In this document: positions 54,536-64,000 of the stretch, one piece after another
How the letters are laid out: each line of letters begins with the position of its first letter
Position numbering within the stretch: the stretch's first letter is position 1
Source: Trachythela sp. YZ-2020
Taxonomy: Eukaryota; Cnidaria; Anthozoa; Malacalcyonacea; Clavulariidae
Assembly (NCBI GenBank): GCA_016169945.1
Contig: JADLSH010000052.1
Span: 62,001-126,000, forward strand
Direction of reading: 5' to 3'
DNA: 64,000 nt
Position numbers and translations under genes: made by a program
The notes under the pieces: generated by a model
Told to the model about the DNA's origin: nothing
Database searches by the model: none
The model's input: only the letters and a program-made list of their open reading frames with translations

Positions 54536-55717
54536 ATACCGTAATCTCTTTATGTATAAACAATTGTGTTTTTGTGTGAATGCCAGGTCTTATTATGGGG
54601 GGCGGTTATAAGATAGGGGGGCTTAATAAATATCTTCATCTATTAGAAAGGGGGGCTTATTTCAGGGGTGGGGTGTTATTAGAGAATGTTGGAATGTTGA
54701 AGTGTTTTATATATGTTTCAGGTAATTGCATTCTTCAACCAACCTCTTGGAAAGTTAAAAATATCTGTCCAGATTATCCTGCCAGCATTTGTTTTAGGTT
54801 AAATAATAATTTGAATTGGTTATAAAGTGGGAATATTCATCATATATTGTCCTGACTTGATATGATTAGAAAGGAAACAGATCAATATTGTTAAACATAC
54901 ATGGTTGAAAAGGCCATGTCAACACAGTTTACTTTTTTGGCTTTTGCAAGCATGTTAATCAATAACATGAACATAATAATTAATAACAGCTAGCTACTTT
55001 TCTCACCAATATCTGCCTGGATATTTTTAACACCCAGCTGGATAGAAAATGAAATGTTTTGTGCACAAATTATTGATACGTGTACATTTAGACACAATCA
55101 AGATATTACCTCTCAGGTATTATATTTATAGTTTGTATTATAAAGGCTGATAACTAATTTGTATTGCAAACCCTGGGATTACTTCTCAAAAGGGAATGAT
55201 AGTAGCATGCTGTATTAATTTCATGATATTTCAACAATGTATGGTAGTGTTTTGTTGCCCAGAAAATAAATAATATCACCTTGTCAAATATATCATATTT
55301 CTCAACGCTTCGTCTCCGGGGTGATACTGCCCTAATATACTCCCCTATAAGAGACTGACTTGGAGCAAGTCTAGGGTGATACATACGTTTTACAGCTGAG
55401 AATTTTGAATCGCAATTACTTAATGTTGATTGTTGAGTTTCGATACCAAAACAAACATTTCGCCCAAATTTAAGGAGATCACGCGAGATTTCTCAGCGAC
55501 AGACCGTGAACGATAACGCACGGCCGCGAAAAGTCAAACTGGTAATTAATCGAGCTGAAATATTAATGTTGTTAATGAGGTCCTGTAGTTTTTAAACATA
55601 AGCGCAATCGTGTGAATGTGATATTTTTCAATATGAATCGGTTTGAAGTAGCAGCTAGCGGGGGCAGATTTAGTGTAAACTATTTCTAGTATTACGGGAA
55701 CCACTGAGTATTTTCAA
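54536..55717. other. No recognised gene
   Basis: Includes a degraded G-rich segment (ggggggcttaataaatatctt near 54617) and AT-rich sequence. A frame at 55154-55384 (minus) shows no homology that I recognise. Confidence 0.4.
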
Positions 55718-56492
55718 AAAATACAAAACAACGGTAACTCCGAAAATGAACATGCCAACCCTGATCCCCGCTGATGAGTCCATGAGGGACGAAACGCGTA
55801 CGGGGATTCTGAAATACATACATATATTAATTATATTTCCTCCTTCTCTTTAACTAATTTTTACATGCCTCCATACAAGATTTTCAGTACAGCGTGACCA
55901 GTCTCGTATCATCGTATGAGCCTGGGGCACATTTTTATACACCACATTTATACTACATTAAAACACACTTAAACGTTACATACATTACAAATTCAACCTT
56001 TATGTTTTACTTAGAACTCACATACTCTCATTTTTTAGGTTTACATTCATATAAACATTTTACTTTTATAATTTTTACATTTCGTATAACAATAAAAACA
56101 TTGTCTTGCTACCAACACATGCTCAATACACGATCATATTTCACACTTATTTTTTCAACTTCGCAGCTTACCTAGGGACTGTTGTTACAATTATAAACTA
56201 TATATCACCATTATGGTTCTCATTACCTATATCTAAACTTAAAAATACAAAACAACGGTAACTCCGAAAATGAACATTTTAATATATTTTCTAGCTTTCG
56301 ACTATGTTTCGGTCATCATCAGGAATGATGCTAGGTTACATTACATGGATACTGATTTATATGATTACTTAATCTTCACATATAAATTTCCTTGTAATGT
56401 AACCTAGCATCATTCCTGATGATGATTAAAACATAGTCGAAAGCTAGAAAGTATATGAAGATGTTCATTTTCGGAGTTACCATTTTGTATTT
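55718..56492. mobile_element. Retroelement remnant with ribozyme, probably PLE-related
   Basis: The phrase aacaacggtaactccgaaaa occurs directly at about 55727 and 56253 and inverted at about 56472. The first copy is followed by a hammerhead ribozyme and a T-rich stretch, the second by a fold-back around gcatcattcctgatgat (56315 and 56408). Penelope-like elements and retrozymes carry hammerheads in their terminal repeats, so a PLE-type origin is likely, though no coding region is present. Confidence 0.5.
55763..55808 (+). ncRNA. Type I hammerhead self-cleaving ribozyme
   Basis: Stem I is GATCCCCG (55763-55770) with CGGGGATT (55801-55808): seven Watson-Crick pairs and a wobble. The core CUGAUGA is at 55771-55777, stem II GTCC/GGAC (55778-55781, 55787-55790) has a five-base ATGAG loop, and the core GAAA is at 55791-55794. 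The short stem III has ACGCGT, with the predicted cut after GUA at 55800. All invariant core bases are present. Stem III is palindromic, so it would be stronger as a dimer, a known feature of metazoan and PLE hammerheads. Confidence 0.85.
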
Positions 56493-56499
56493 CTAGTAT

Positions 56500-56875
56500 A
56501 GTATAAGAACTTTGACTGTTGAAGAATTTGGACTTTTATTTTCAAAATTTTCACTTGTTTAAGAAGCGCAGAAATGCTGTGTGTAAGAATAAACGCCCCG
56601 CTCTAACAGACGCCCCCTCCCCTTAAAGCACAGAAAATTTTATAACCGCCCATGGCGTTTATTAAATATTTTCTGTACTAAGGTTTTCATTGAAGTGTGA
56701 CACGCTTCAAAATATTCGTCACTCATTTGAGCAGCAAATGTATAATGCCTTCGCCCAGAAACTTCAATGCTGGCATTTTTGTTTATATATTTGGGCCTAG
56801 AAGCGACATAGTGGGTGATTTGCCTTGTTTTCTTGTACTTAGCCTCGTTTAGGTGTTTATAGAAGGAAGCCCTTT
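56500..56875. other. No recognised gene
   Basis: AT-rich; gcagaaatgctgtg and cgccccctccccttaaag (56612) are short G/C-rich pieces without known identity. Confidence 0.35.
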
Positions 56876-57230
56876 AAGGGGGCTTCGGTGGCGCAATCGT
56901 CTGAGCACGTGCCTTTCACCTCTAATATCGTCGGTTCGATTCCCGTTGGGGACGACTTATGATAGCTATGTGAAAAGAGTTAGTCAACGCTCTGCCGAAA
57001 GTCGTGGGTTTTCTCCGGGTACTCCGGTTTCCTCCCACAGGGAATGTTGTCATGTTGACAGGGTGGGTTGGGTTTAACCCCTAACTGGCCCTTCCACCGT
57101 AGCTGTGCTCCGTGATGGCGAGCAAAAGGTGGCTGCCATATGCGCCCATAGAAAGCCTTCGACTTGGTCACGTTGAGCTGTGTCCTTCGCAATTCAGCTT
57201 AGCTCTCAGCTGCAAGTAAGGATAATAAGC
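56876..57230 (+). mobile_element. tRNA-derived SINE, copy 2 (full length)
   Basis: Head gggggcttcggtggcgcaat with A box, B box tcggttcgattcccg. The shared body follows (aacgctctgccgaaagtcgt, ctccggtttcctcccacagg) and then a 3' part to about 57200. Same family as 37605-37790, but the head is single rather than tandem. The minus-strand frame is a by-product. Confidence 0.7.
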
Positions 57231-58119
57231 ACACCCTCTTACTATCTTACTACTATAAGGTATTTACACACACAAGCGAGGCTAAATTCATGAAAACAGG
57301 GCTGAAACCTCTTATTCCTGAGATAACATTAAATTTTGAAAACGAGACATACAGTAAGCCCCACCAATTCCCCACATACAGTAACTTCGAAATCAGCGCA
57401 ACAAACTTGACTAGCATTACTTCTATAAATTCCCTCGTCTCGTGACTATACCCCTCACCCCATTTCTCATACTGACCTATTTGGGGGAACAGAAATTTTA
57501 AACTTTATATGAATTTTGTTATTATTCAAACAGAACAATATCGTCACTGAAGTGTTATAGCATTTATTTCAAAACTAGAAAACCTAGTTGTAGTCCTTGT
57601 CAGTACGTCATCGAGGCAATTTTGGACAGAGCCATCGACCACGAGCAAGAACGGATCAACATAATGTCATGATTCTCAAACACGGAACGCTGCGATGAAT
57701 TGTGGACAATTTTTAGTGAACCAGTAAATGTTTGAATTTATTACTTACTTCGTATTGGCCTGTAGTATTTTTTATTTTTAGGTTGCCCTATGTCCTTAAT
57801 ATAATTTTGATTGAATATATTATATAATTTTGACGAATTCTATATTTTGAACAGTTGTAAAGAAAATTTTGAAAATTTAACATACATGCATGTCCGTGCA
57901 AGTTTCATTGATTTCCAAATCATTAATCTTAATTGATTTCAAATGTCTAGTAGTCTTGCGAAAGTTGTTGTTCCAGCCTGGTTGTTTATCACCTTGTGGA
58001 AGTACATAAAGATTTTACGTAGACAAGGTGACATAAGAGTATACCAAACAGAGGGTGAGGAATTGAATATCAAAATATCCAAGGCTTGGTTTTTATTTCA
58101 TTCGGATGCACATGCATAA
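57231..58119. other. No recognised gene
   Basis: AT-rich. acaaggtgacataagagtat near 58023 and ttatcaccttgtggaagtac near 57987 form a short imperfect inverted pair. Nothing else. Confidence 0.35.
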
Positions 58120-58375
58120 TATATAATTATTGAAGGTTTTGTAGATGGAAAATTATTGAGTGTAAATTACATACATTTATTAGACCTAACCAGGAACAGC
58201 TGCGAAAAATGCAACTATAGGTCCCTGGCAGGAATCGAATCTGCGGCCCTGCGATTCCGGTGCAGTGCTCTAACCAACTGAGCTGCAGAGTCCAGTTGTC
58301 GAGCTCTAACCACAAGTTCACGTATATATATACTAGGGTACTGCCATGATAAGTTGTGGGTAAATATCAAGATTT
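58120..58375 (-). mobile_element. tRNA-like unit, copy 2
   Basis: Same organisation as 18222-18580: attgaaggttttgtagatgg end, a tRNA-like core on the minus strand (58220-58293), and caaaattttgttggcatctc. It is followed head-to-tail by copy 3. Confidence 0.7.
58220..58293 (-). tRNA. tRNA-like sequence, copy 2
   Basis: Same cloverleaf as 18313-18386. A change to CGCAG restores a pair in the anticodon stem. The loop still has C at position 33, so it is scored as a pseudogene or SINE-type head, not a working tRNA. Confidence 0.45.
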
Positions 58376-58805
58376 TGTTGGCATCTCACTCGATTGAATA
58401 ATAATTGAAGGGTTTTGTAGATGGAAAATTATTGAGTGTAAATTACATACAATTATTAGACCTAACCAGGAACAGCTGCGAAAAATGCAACTCTAGGTCC
58501 CTGGCTGGAATCGAACCTGCGGCCCTGCGATTCCGGTGCAGCGCTCTAGCTAACTGAGCTACAGAGTCCAGTTGTCGAGCTCTAACCACAAGTTAATGTA
58601 TATATACTAGGGTACTGCCATGTTAAGTTGTGGGTAAATATCAAGATTTTGTTGGCATCACTCGATTGAATAATAATTGAAGGGTTTGGTAGTTTACACT
58701 CAATAATTTTCCATCTACAAAACCCTTCAATTATTATTCAATCGAGTGAGATGCCAACAAAATCTTGATATTTACCCACAACTTATCATGGCAGTACCCT
58801 AGTTT
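58376..58805 (-). mobile_element. tRNA-like unit, copy 3, with inverted tail
   Basis: Second unit in tandem, with its tRNA-like core at 58496-58569. Its right end (58690-58805) is an inverted copy of the left part (acccttcaattattattcaa and acttatcatggcagtaccct), so a hairpin closes the unit. Confidence 0.7.
58496..58569 (-). tRNA. tRNA-like sequence, copy 3
   Basis: Third copy; B box is GGTTCGATTCCAG-like with one base change, D arm intact (agctcagtta). Same reservation as for the other copies. Confidence 0.4.
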
Positions 58806-58849
58806 TGTAATCGACGAGCTAAAACGTCTCGATGTCCATCGTTCGTTGG

Positions 58850-59990
58850 ATTTATGATTTCCTTACCGACCGCGAACAGTATGTAAACGCTATTCCTCAT
58901 GGAAGAAAACTAACGGTGGCCTCCCCCAAGGCACCAAACTTGGACCTCTTCTGTTTGCAATTCTCGTTAACCAATTATTAAATAATTGGCATGGCCGTAT
59001 TAAATTCGTTGACGATTCGACGGCTTTTGAAATCATTCCACGGGGTTCTCCGAGTTTATTACCCATAGTGGTAAATGAAATTTCCCAGTTTGCCTCAAAA
59101 AGAGGAATGGAGTTCAATCCCAAGAAATGCAAATAAATTATCATTACCTTTCTGAATTATATAGAACACAGGAGTTCCTGTCGAATTAGTATCTACTTTT
59201 AAACTACTTGGTGTTCACTTGTCCAACGATCTTACGTGGAATTCACACGTCGATTATATAATGAAAAAGGAAAATTCCCGATTATATTCCCTCCGCAAGT
59301 TACGGAAAGCTGGTCTAAAGCAATCTGATTTGGTTACAGTATATTGCTCCTTCGTTCGTTCTCTTTTGGAATACGCGTCACCATCGTGGGCTACCTTGTC
59401 ATCCACACTGTCGAACGAAATTGAGTCCATCCAACGTCGTGCTCTTAAAATCATCTACCCTGATTTGTCATAATATTATGCGGATGTGCTACTGAGATGC
59501 TACGAGGCTTGATACCTTAATAGATCGTAGAGGTGATGCTTGCAAATTGTTTGTCCAGAAGTTAAAAGGTCACAAGTCAACCTTCTGCAACCCGCTCGTT
59601 AATATTGTTAAAGAACTGACACCGTATGAACCCGTCCATAACTATTGCCTACGAAACGCTAATCCTCCTGCACCGCTTATATTTACTGAACGGTTTCGCA
59701 ACTTTGTTACAATGAAGTACAATTCATAATTTTAGATGTAGGCGATCTTTTTCATATATTGTTATTTCCTTCTATGGTACATTAAAGTACATTTTATCAT
59801 TGTCTTTGACATAACTGCCTTTACATAGGCCTTTTAGATGTAGAATAATTGACATTTCTGATATAATTTTATCATAAGAACTCTATGTATATATTTTATC
59901 TAATATTGTTGTTTTATGATCGTGTAATTCAGTTTGTACTGCGATACGGTTTTATTAAACTAATAATAATAAATAATAATAATAATATCA
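58850..59990 (+). pseudogene. LINE 3' half (CR1-like RT), broken, with (AAT)n tail
   Basis: Reads GLPQGTKLGPLLFAILVNQL and then FVDDSTAFEIIP (catalytic box). After a frameshift near 59135 come LLGVHLSNDLTWNSHVDYI, LRKLRKAGLKQSDLVTVYCS and SIQRRALKII, the LINE RT thumb and C-terminal region. An AT-rich 3' UTR ends in taataataataaataataat (59960-59990). The same type of tail ends the LINE at 43315. Confidence 0.75.
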
Positions 59991-60230
59991 TTAAAAAGAA
60001 CGCAGTAAATGCTAGAATGTGTCAATGTATCAATTTAATGTTGTCATAGACTGTGTTAGAGTTAACATCAAAGACGAAGTCAGATCGAGATAGAAAATTA
60101 GAAATTAATATTAAAGTGTATTATTGAATCTATAAAATCTATAAAAGTTTGTGCAAATAAAATAACACGTTGTGTATTGTAGTAATTATTTCCCACCCCG
60201 GGGTTAGCCCGTGAACAGGTTGAAATGAAG

Positions 60231-60546
60231 TTCAAGGTGTACGTACAAGGCGTACGTACGCAAAATGACGTCACTTCCCAATATGACGCACGCGACGCCA
60301 TTTTGAATACTAATTACTATCGTGCGCACACCCCGCCATTTTGAATACTAATCATTTAATGAACGTGTATGTTAAGTACTTAGCGACGAGAGTAGCTTAA
60401 CCCCCCTATATGGCGGCGGAAGTGATTAGTATTCAAAATGGCGGGGTGTGCGCACGATAGTAATTAGTATTCAAAATGGCGTCGCGTGCGTCATATTGGG
60501 AAGTGACGTCATTTTGCGTACGTACGCCTTGTACGTACACCTTGTA
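60231..60546. repeat. Palindrome with ~122-bp arms
   Basis: 60231-60353 and 60424-60546 are almost perfect reverse complements (ccgccattttgaatactaat / attagtattcaaaatggcgg). The loop is about 70 bp. It lies just before the virus-like plus-strand genes. Confidence 0.9.
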
Positions 60547-60625
60547 CGTACGTATTGTACGTACGCATTGTACGTACACCTTGTACGTACGCATTGTACG
60601 TACGCGTTGTACGTACGGTTTGGCG
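60520..60625. repeat. 13-bp tandem array of 'cgtacgtac' units
   Basis: Eight units of the form ttgtacgtacncn, each holding the palindrome gtacgtac. The frame through it encodes only Tyr/Val/Arg/Thr repeats. Confidence 0.9.
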
Positions 60626-60687
60626 AGACTATAAACATTGTTTTTTTTAAGGGGTGTGCGCACTAACATGTCATATTACGTTATAAA

Positions 60688-60698
60688 TACGGGTTTTT
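60688..60698 (+). promoter_or_regulatory. TATA-like core promoter of the virus-like block
   Basis: gttataaatacggg, about 75 bases before the ATG at 60764. Spacing and sequence resemble the box near 5650 on the other strand. Confidence 0.35.
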
Positions 60699-60763
60699 GA
60701 GCGAAACAGCTCATAGTGCATTTAATAAATGCCATTTATTTGTCATCGGAGAAACATTTGAGA

Positions 60764-61000
60764 ATGGATACGAAAATATCCGAGTGCCAAACGATTGCGG
60801 AAATTACGGCTTTGGAAAACCAACATGTGTTGAGTGAAGCGGAACAACGCCCTGTGTTTGAAACGGAAGAGAGTAAGGAAGAAAGAGCTAAAGAGCAAAA
60901 AGAACCGGGGGAATCATCGCGTAAACTTCCAATTGCAATGGCAAAGAAAAGAGGTATTATCTATGCGGGCAACATGAGTAAAAACAACTCAGCCGTGTAA
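60764..61000 (+). CDS. Small acidic protein of the virus-like block, unknown
   Basis: 79 codons from ATG. N-terminal MDTKISECQTIAEITALENQ, then a very charged segment (EERAKEQKEPGESSRKLP), ending GNMSKNNSAV. Its position just before the packaging-ATPase fragment suggests a viral gene. No family is recognised. The region 61001-61267 after it has no clear gene and probably marks a deletion. Confidence 0.35.
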   Translation: MDTKISECQTIAEITALENQHVLSEAEQRPVFETEESKEERAKEQKEPGESSRKLPIAMAKKRGIIYAGNMSKNNSAV

Positions 61001-61270
61001 TATCTCTAAACGAGCAAGACTCTGCCATACTGTGTCTCCCTGAAGTTGAGAATAGTAGAAACAATTATAGGGAGAATCACCGCGAAGAAGCTACGCGTGC
61101 GTAATACAAAAATATACAAAATTTACCAACCTCACAGCGCTATATTTTCCACATTTTACGACATTTCGCAACCAAACCTTGCAATTTTACTAAACTTAGG
61201 ATGCTCTTTCCAGCTGTACTGATACAATTTCCTAGTTCAAAAGTTAGTCTAATAGGGGAATGGTCCATTG

Positions 61271-61714
61271 ATGGAAGGTTTTCCGAGCGATTTATACGAT
61301 ATGACCGATGGGTGTGAAAACTCTCTAGTCATACTGGATGATTTGATGTCTCAATGCTCTAATGATCAACGCATGTCGGATCTATTTACTCGTGGTTCTA
61401 ATCATCGAGGCATATCTGTACTGTACCTGACGCAAAACCTATTTCCACCCGGTAAATTGTCACGAACGATCAGTTTAAATTCCCACTATATGATGATATT
61501 CCGAAACCCGCGCGATTTGCTTGGTATTGCAACCTTGGCACGTCAAATGTATCCAAGAGACACGAATTACCTATTAGAATCATTTAACGATGCTACAACA
61601 AGACCATATGGATATTTATTGATTGATTGTCATCAGCTGACACCAGAAAACGTACGTCTTAGAACCAACATTCTGCCCGGGGAAAGACAAATTGTCTATG
61701 TGAAGCGTACTTAA
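61271..61714 (+). pseudogene. Adintovirus/Polinton-type packaging ATPase, C-terminal fragment
   Basis: 147 codons. SLVILDDLMSQC is a Walker B motif (four hydrophobic residues then DD). It is followed by LFTRGSNHRGISVLYLTQNL, the arginine/histidine and sensor-like motif of the FtsK/HerA-type DNA-packaging ATPases of adintoviruses, Polintons and their relatives. NPRDLLGIATLARQM is also typical. The N-terminal half with the P-loop (Walker A) is not present upstream, so the gene is truncated. This is an old copy in a genome. Confidence 0.75.
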
Positions 61715-61748
61715 GCTACGCGTGTCACCTAAAACCATCATTTGCAAG

Positions 61749-62078
61749 ATGTCAAAGCACATGAAAGGAAGTCTGCCTTATCTTCAAGTCATGATGAAAT
61801 GTAAACCTAAATTGCGGAAAATGCTTATCGATAATGTTCCCGCGGATGTCATTACGGCTATTTGTGAGTGTTCACTGAATTTACTTAAAGGCGTTATCCC
61901 ACTAACACCTCGTCAAAAGCGACGTTTGGTGCGCTACAAGACACATCTCCGTGCCTTAGCAAATAAAAAATTGTCAAGAAAACAAAAGAAGAAACACCTT
62001 AATCAGAAAGGAGGAAACCTACTAGCTGCCTTACTACCGCCTGTGTTAAGTGTGCTCAGTAGCTTACTGACAAAATGA
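61749..62078 (+). CDS. Protein-X-like (adenovirus core/membrane-active peptide-like) protein of the virus-like block
   Basis: 109 codons, ATG chosen at 61749. The middle is basic (TPRQKRRLVRYKT), and after KKKHLNQKGG comes a hydrophobic C-terminus (NLLAALLPPVLSVLSSLLTK). A basic segment followed by a GG and an LPxLLPxxxxLxS helix is the form of the adintovirus 'protein X' related to adenoviral core peptide precursors. Its position right after the packaging ATPase supports this. The frame is uninterrupted. The TGA overlaps the ATG of the next gene (ATGA). Confidence 0.6.
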   Translation: MSKHMKGSLPYLQVMMKCKPKLRKMLIDNVPADVITAICECSLNLLKGVIPLTPRQKRRLVRYKTHLRALANKKLSRKQKKKHLNQKGGNLLAALLPPVLSVLSSLLTK

Positions 62079-62819
62079 AACATACCAAACGAATGGTATT
62101 GGTTCCTGAGGATGTGTTGCATAGATACGAACTGAAAAAAGGCTTGAAACGTCACCGCTTATGGCTAACATGATGCATAAAGATACGGCAATGTCAAATA
62201 TTCTTCAACGTACAGATATGCCTGATGCTGAAAAACAAAAACTATACTATGCGAATATGGAACGTTATCTAGATCTAAGACGTCAAAAGGCCGGACAGTC
62301 AAATACCAACCGTTCGGATAGCACCTAATGCCGAAAATAAAGAACCCAAAGAAAAAGCACAGTTGCCTGATGCGACCATTGTCGACCATATGACCTAAAA
62401 CAATGCGTCCAAGAGCCACAGCACTTTTAAACCGTTTGAAAGCAAGACCGGACATTATTTCTTGGGATGAATCTGGACAAGTCAATTTGGACGGTAGGAA
62501 AATTCCACAATCAAACATATCAGATCTCATCAGCGATGCCATGAGAGGGAGAAAGAATTTTAATCCTACAGGTTCGAAGGAATTTTTCCGTGCTTTATCA
62601 AAGATGAATATGCCTACAGATCTTGTAAGGAATGAGGAAAGATTGAGACAAGCCCAAATGGACAGTTCGTCTGGCGAGGAAGATGTTCATTACAGCAGTC
62701 CGCAACGTGCAAGCCAGCGGGGTACAACCTCACAGCGTACAACCCCCTTAAAGTATTTGCAAACCTTTCTAAAGAAACGCGAAGAACAACCTCAAAAACA
62801 ATGGCTTAGATATAAATAA
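62075..62819 (+). pseudogene. Third plus-strand gene of the virus-like block, frameshifted
   Basis: ATG at 62075 overlaps the preceding stop. The first frame (MKHTKRMVLVPEDVLHRYEL) ends at about 62170. A second frame reads ILQRTDMPDAEKQKLYYANM, and a third, 62403-62819, reads RLKARPDIISWDESGQVNLD, then MRGRKNFNPTGSKEFFRALS and a Ser/Gln-rich C-terminus. These look like one protein of about 240 residues split by two frameshifts. An AATAAA-like aataaatg follows at 62844. Likely a virion or DNA-binding protein of the same element; function is not known. Confidence 0.5.
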
Positions 62820-62916
62820 ACAATATGTAATTGTTTTGAAGTTAATAAATGTTAAAGTCTTTTCCTGTCATTTTTGGCACGGTAACAAGACTCTTCTTAC
62901 TTGTCATTTTTGTTTT

Positions 62917-63401
62917 TTAAAGCGCTAGAGGCATTGTGGGACTAGAAATCAAAACACAGGTACTTTTACAGTACTGCCTAGCCCAATACGCTGTATAAGT
63001 TAACAAACAGCAAATCTTTTCCTCGTGGTAAGATAAATGGGTGCCGGAAATGACAATCTTACAACCATCTATTAACTGCTCTTTCTGTTGCTCCAAATTA
63101 TCCCCGGCCTGGTATAGTATGCCATCATCCAGCTTGACAACCAGTCTTTGCTGTCCACAGTTGTCCAAATGTGACCAATTGCAACAACGATGTGTGTTGA
63201 TCCGATGGTTAACTCCGCCAAATTTCTCATGTGCTTGTAGGGCACCATTTCTTCCCTTGTTAGCGTTGGTAGAACTTTAGAAGGCGTCATCGATTCCTCG
63301 TGCACCTTTCTTAACTTTGCTTTTTCTTCTTGCATCTCTGTCATTACCTGTTCCCGCAGATTTTCCATGTCTTCGGCAAAAGCTATGTTGCAGTAAACCA
63401 C
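62917..63401 (-). pseudogene. Virus-like minus-strand gene, C-terminal domain (right copy)
   Basis: Convergent with the plus-strand genes. Two frames (63072-63401 and 62917-63168) are one domain split by a frameshift near 63165. The first holds MRNLAELTIGSTHIVVAIGH, the second VVKLDDGILYQAGDN and EQQKEQLIDGCKIVI. Homologous to 3044-3448. The helix before it (EQVMTEMQEEKAKLRKVHEE) also corresponds. Confidence 0.5.
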
Positions 63402-64000
63402 AACATTCCTTTGCGGTGTGCGACCCCATCCAGTTATATTTAGGATAGCCAGTGGTTTCTCGTAAAGAGTAAGGTAATTTCGCTTAGGATCTCTTATCTC
63501 CTCTTTGTCTGCATCCGTCAGGTTTTCGCGTAGGTACGTTTCGACTTTCGATATACTTGTTGGAATAGCAGAGTCGTAGCGTTCCGTTTTGGTCTGTCGC
63601 TACTAACATAATGTACTTCTCTCCAAACTGGGTTTAGGTTTCCCGCATGGCCATAATGTTATAAGATCCTAAATGCAGTTCTTTTAAGTGGATGATCTTG
63701 TTGTCGGAAAAAGCGCTGCTATAATTATCCAATAACCGTAACCTGTTCTTTTTTTCTGCGATCGCATCTTCGAAAGGTTGTCGGCTCTCTCGTATTTCTT
63801 TTGCCGCTTCCTTAGCTAGCCACATCTTTCCACTGCTCCTTTCGTTCTTTCTCTGGGGTACTACTTCGCTTTTCGGGTAGCTTAACTTCCAAAATATCTG
63901 CTCTGGACAACTGCATATCCACTTTGCAGTTCTTGTTTCCCTGCACGTGTGCAAGGTAAGGCGTACAGTGTTCGTGGGACCCTAAACCAGCTTTCTCCAA
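63402..64000 (-). pseudogene. Virus-like minus-strand gene, upstream part (right copy), runs off the window
   Basis: Corresponds to 3449-4000 of the left block. Frames at 63634-63954 (EIRESRQPFEDAIAEKKNRL, then ELHLGSYNIMAM) and 63812-64000 (MQLSRADILEVKLPEKRSST) belong to one gene interrupted by a frameshift near 63830. A further break lies at about 63630. The N-terminal part lies beyond the window. Confidence 0.5.

Noticed and set aside
60433..60669. Frames rich in YVQ/RT repeats
   Set aside because: By-products of the palindrome and the 13-bp array.

Overview
This is a eukaryotic, intron-containing, AT-rich and very transposon-dense window, most likely from a cnidarian and probably an anthozoan (coral or anemone type). 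The clues are a TRPA-type channel gene with spliced transmembrane exons, a P2X7-C-terminal-like zinc domain of the kind expanded in cnidarians, several Penelope-like retroelements (PLEs), CR1-like LINEs, a Gypsy element, tRNA-derived repeats and integrated adintovirus/Polinton-like DNA. The species call is inference.

Layout. 1-480: 3' end of a P2X7-C-like domain gene (+). 1869-2521: three phase-consistent candidate exons of an unknown gene (-). 2955-5573: a decayed virus-like block (-), related to the block at the right edge. 5700-6110: minisatellites. 6302-16861: seven recognisable exons of a TRPA-like channel (+): pre-S1 linker, S1-S6, pore and C-terminal coiled coil. Its introns hold a mariner-type MITE, hairpins, an integrase pseudogene and a Gypsy gag remnant. 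17740-19500: a ~240-bp satellite interrupted by a tRNA-like unit. 19610-24530: a short-unit satellite split by a PLE and a LINE tail. 24535-25206: a block that recurs at 34935-36864. 27293-30460: a PLE with long inverted arms. 32338-33114 and 46191-48459: two members of a fold-back family. 33250-34445: a third PLE. 37194-40107: TIR elements and a SINE. 41389-46111: a Gypsy element (-) whose pol is split by a CR1-like LINE (+). 52482-53243: a hAT-like MITE. 53408-54199: an intact ABHD14-like hydrolase. 55718-56492: a retroelement remnant with a textbook hammerhead ribozyme. 56870-58805: SINE and tRNA-like units. 58850-59990: a LINE tail. 60231-64000: a palindrome followed by an adintovirus/Polinton-like block: packaging-ATPase fragment, protein-X-like peptide, a frameshifted third gene, and convergent minus-strand genes homologous to the left block.

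Only the TRPA-like gene, the ABHD14-like gene and possibly two short novel genes look like host coding sequence. The rest is mobile or viral DNA, mostly broken. The signals most worth following are the hammerhead ribozyme, the repeated minus-strand viral gene block with two similar domains, the fold-back family with arms up to about 880 bp, and the tRNA-like unit bounded by inverted repeats. All assignments come from reading the sequence and recalled family motifs; no search was run.
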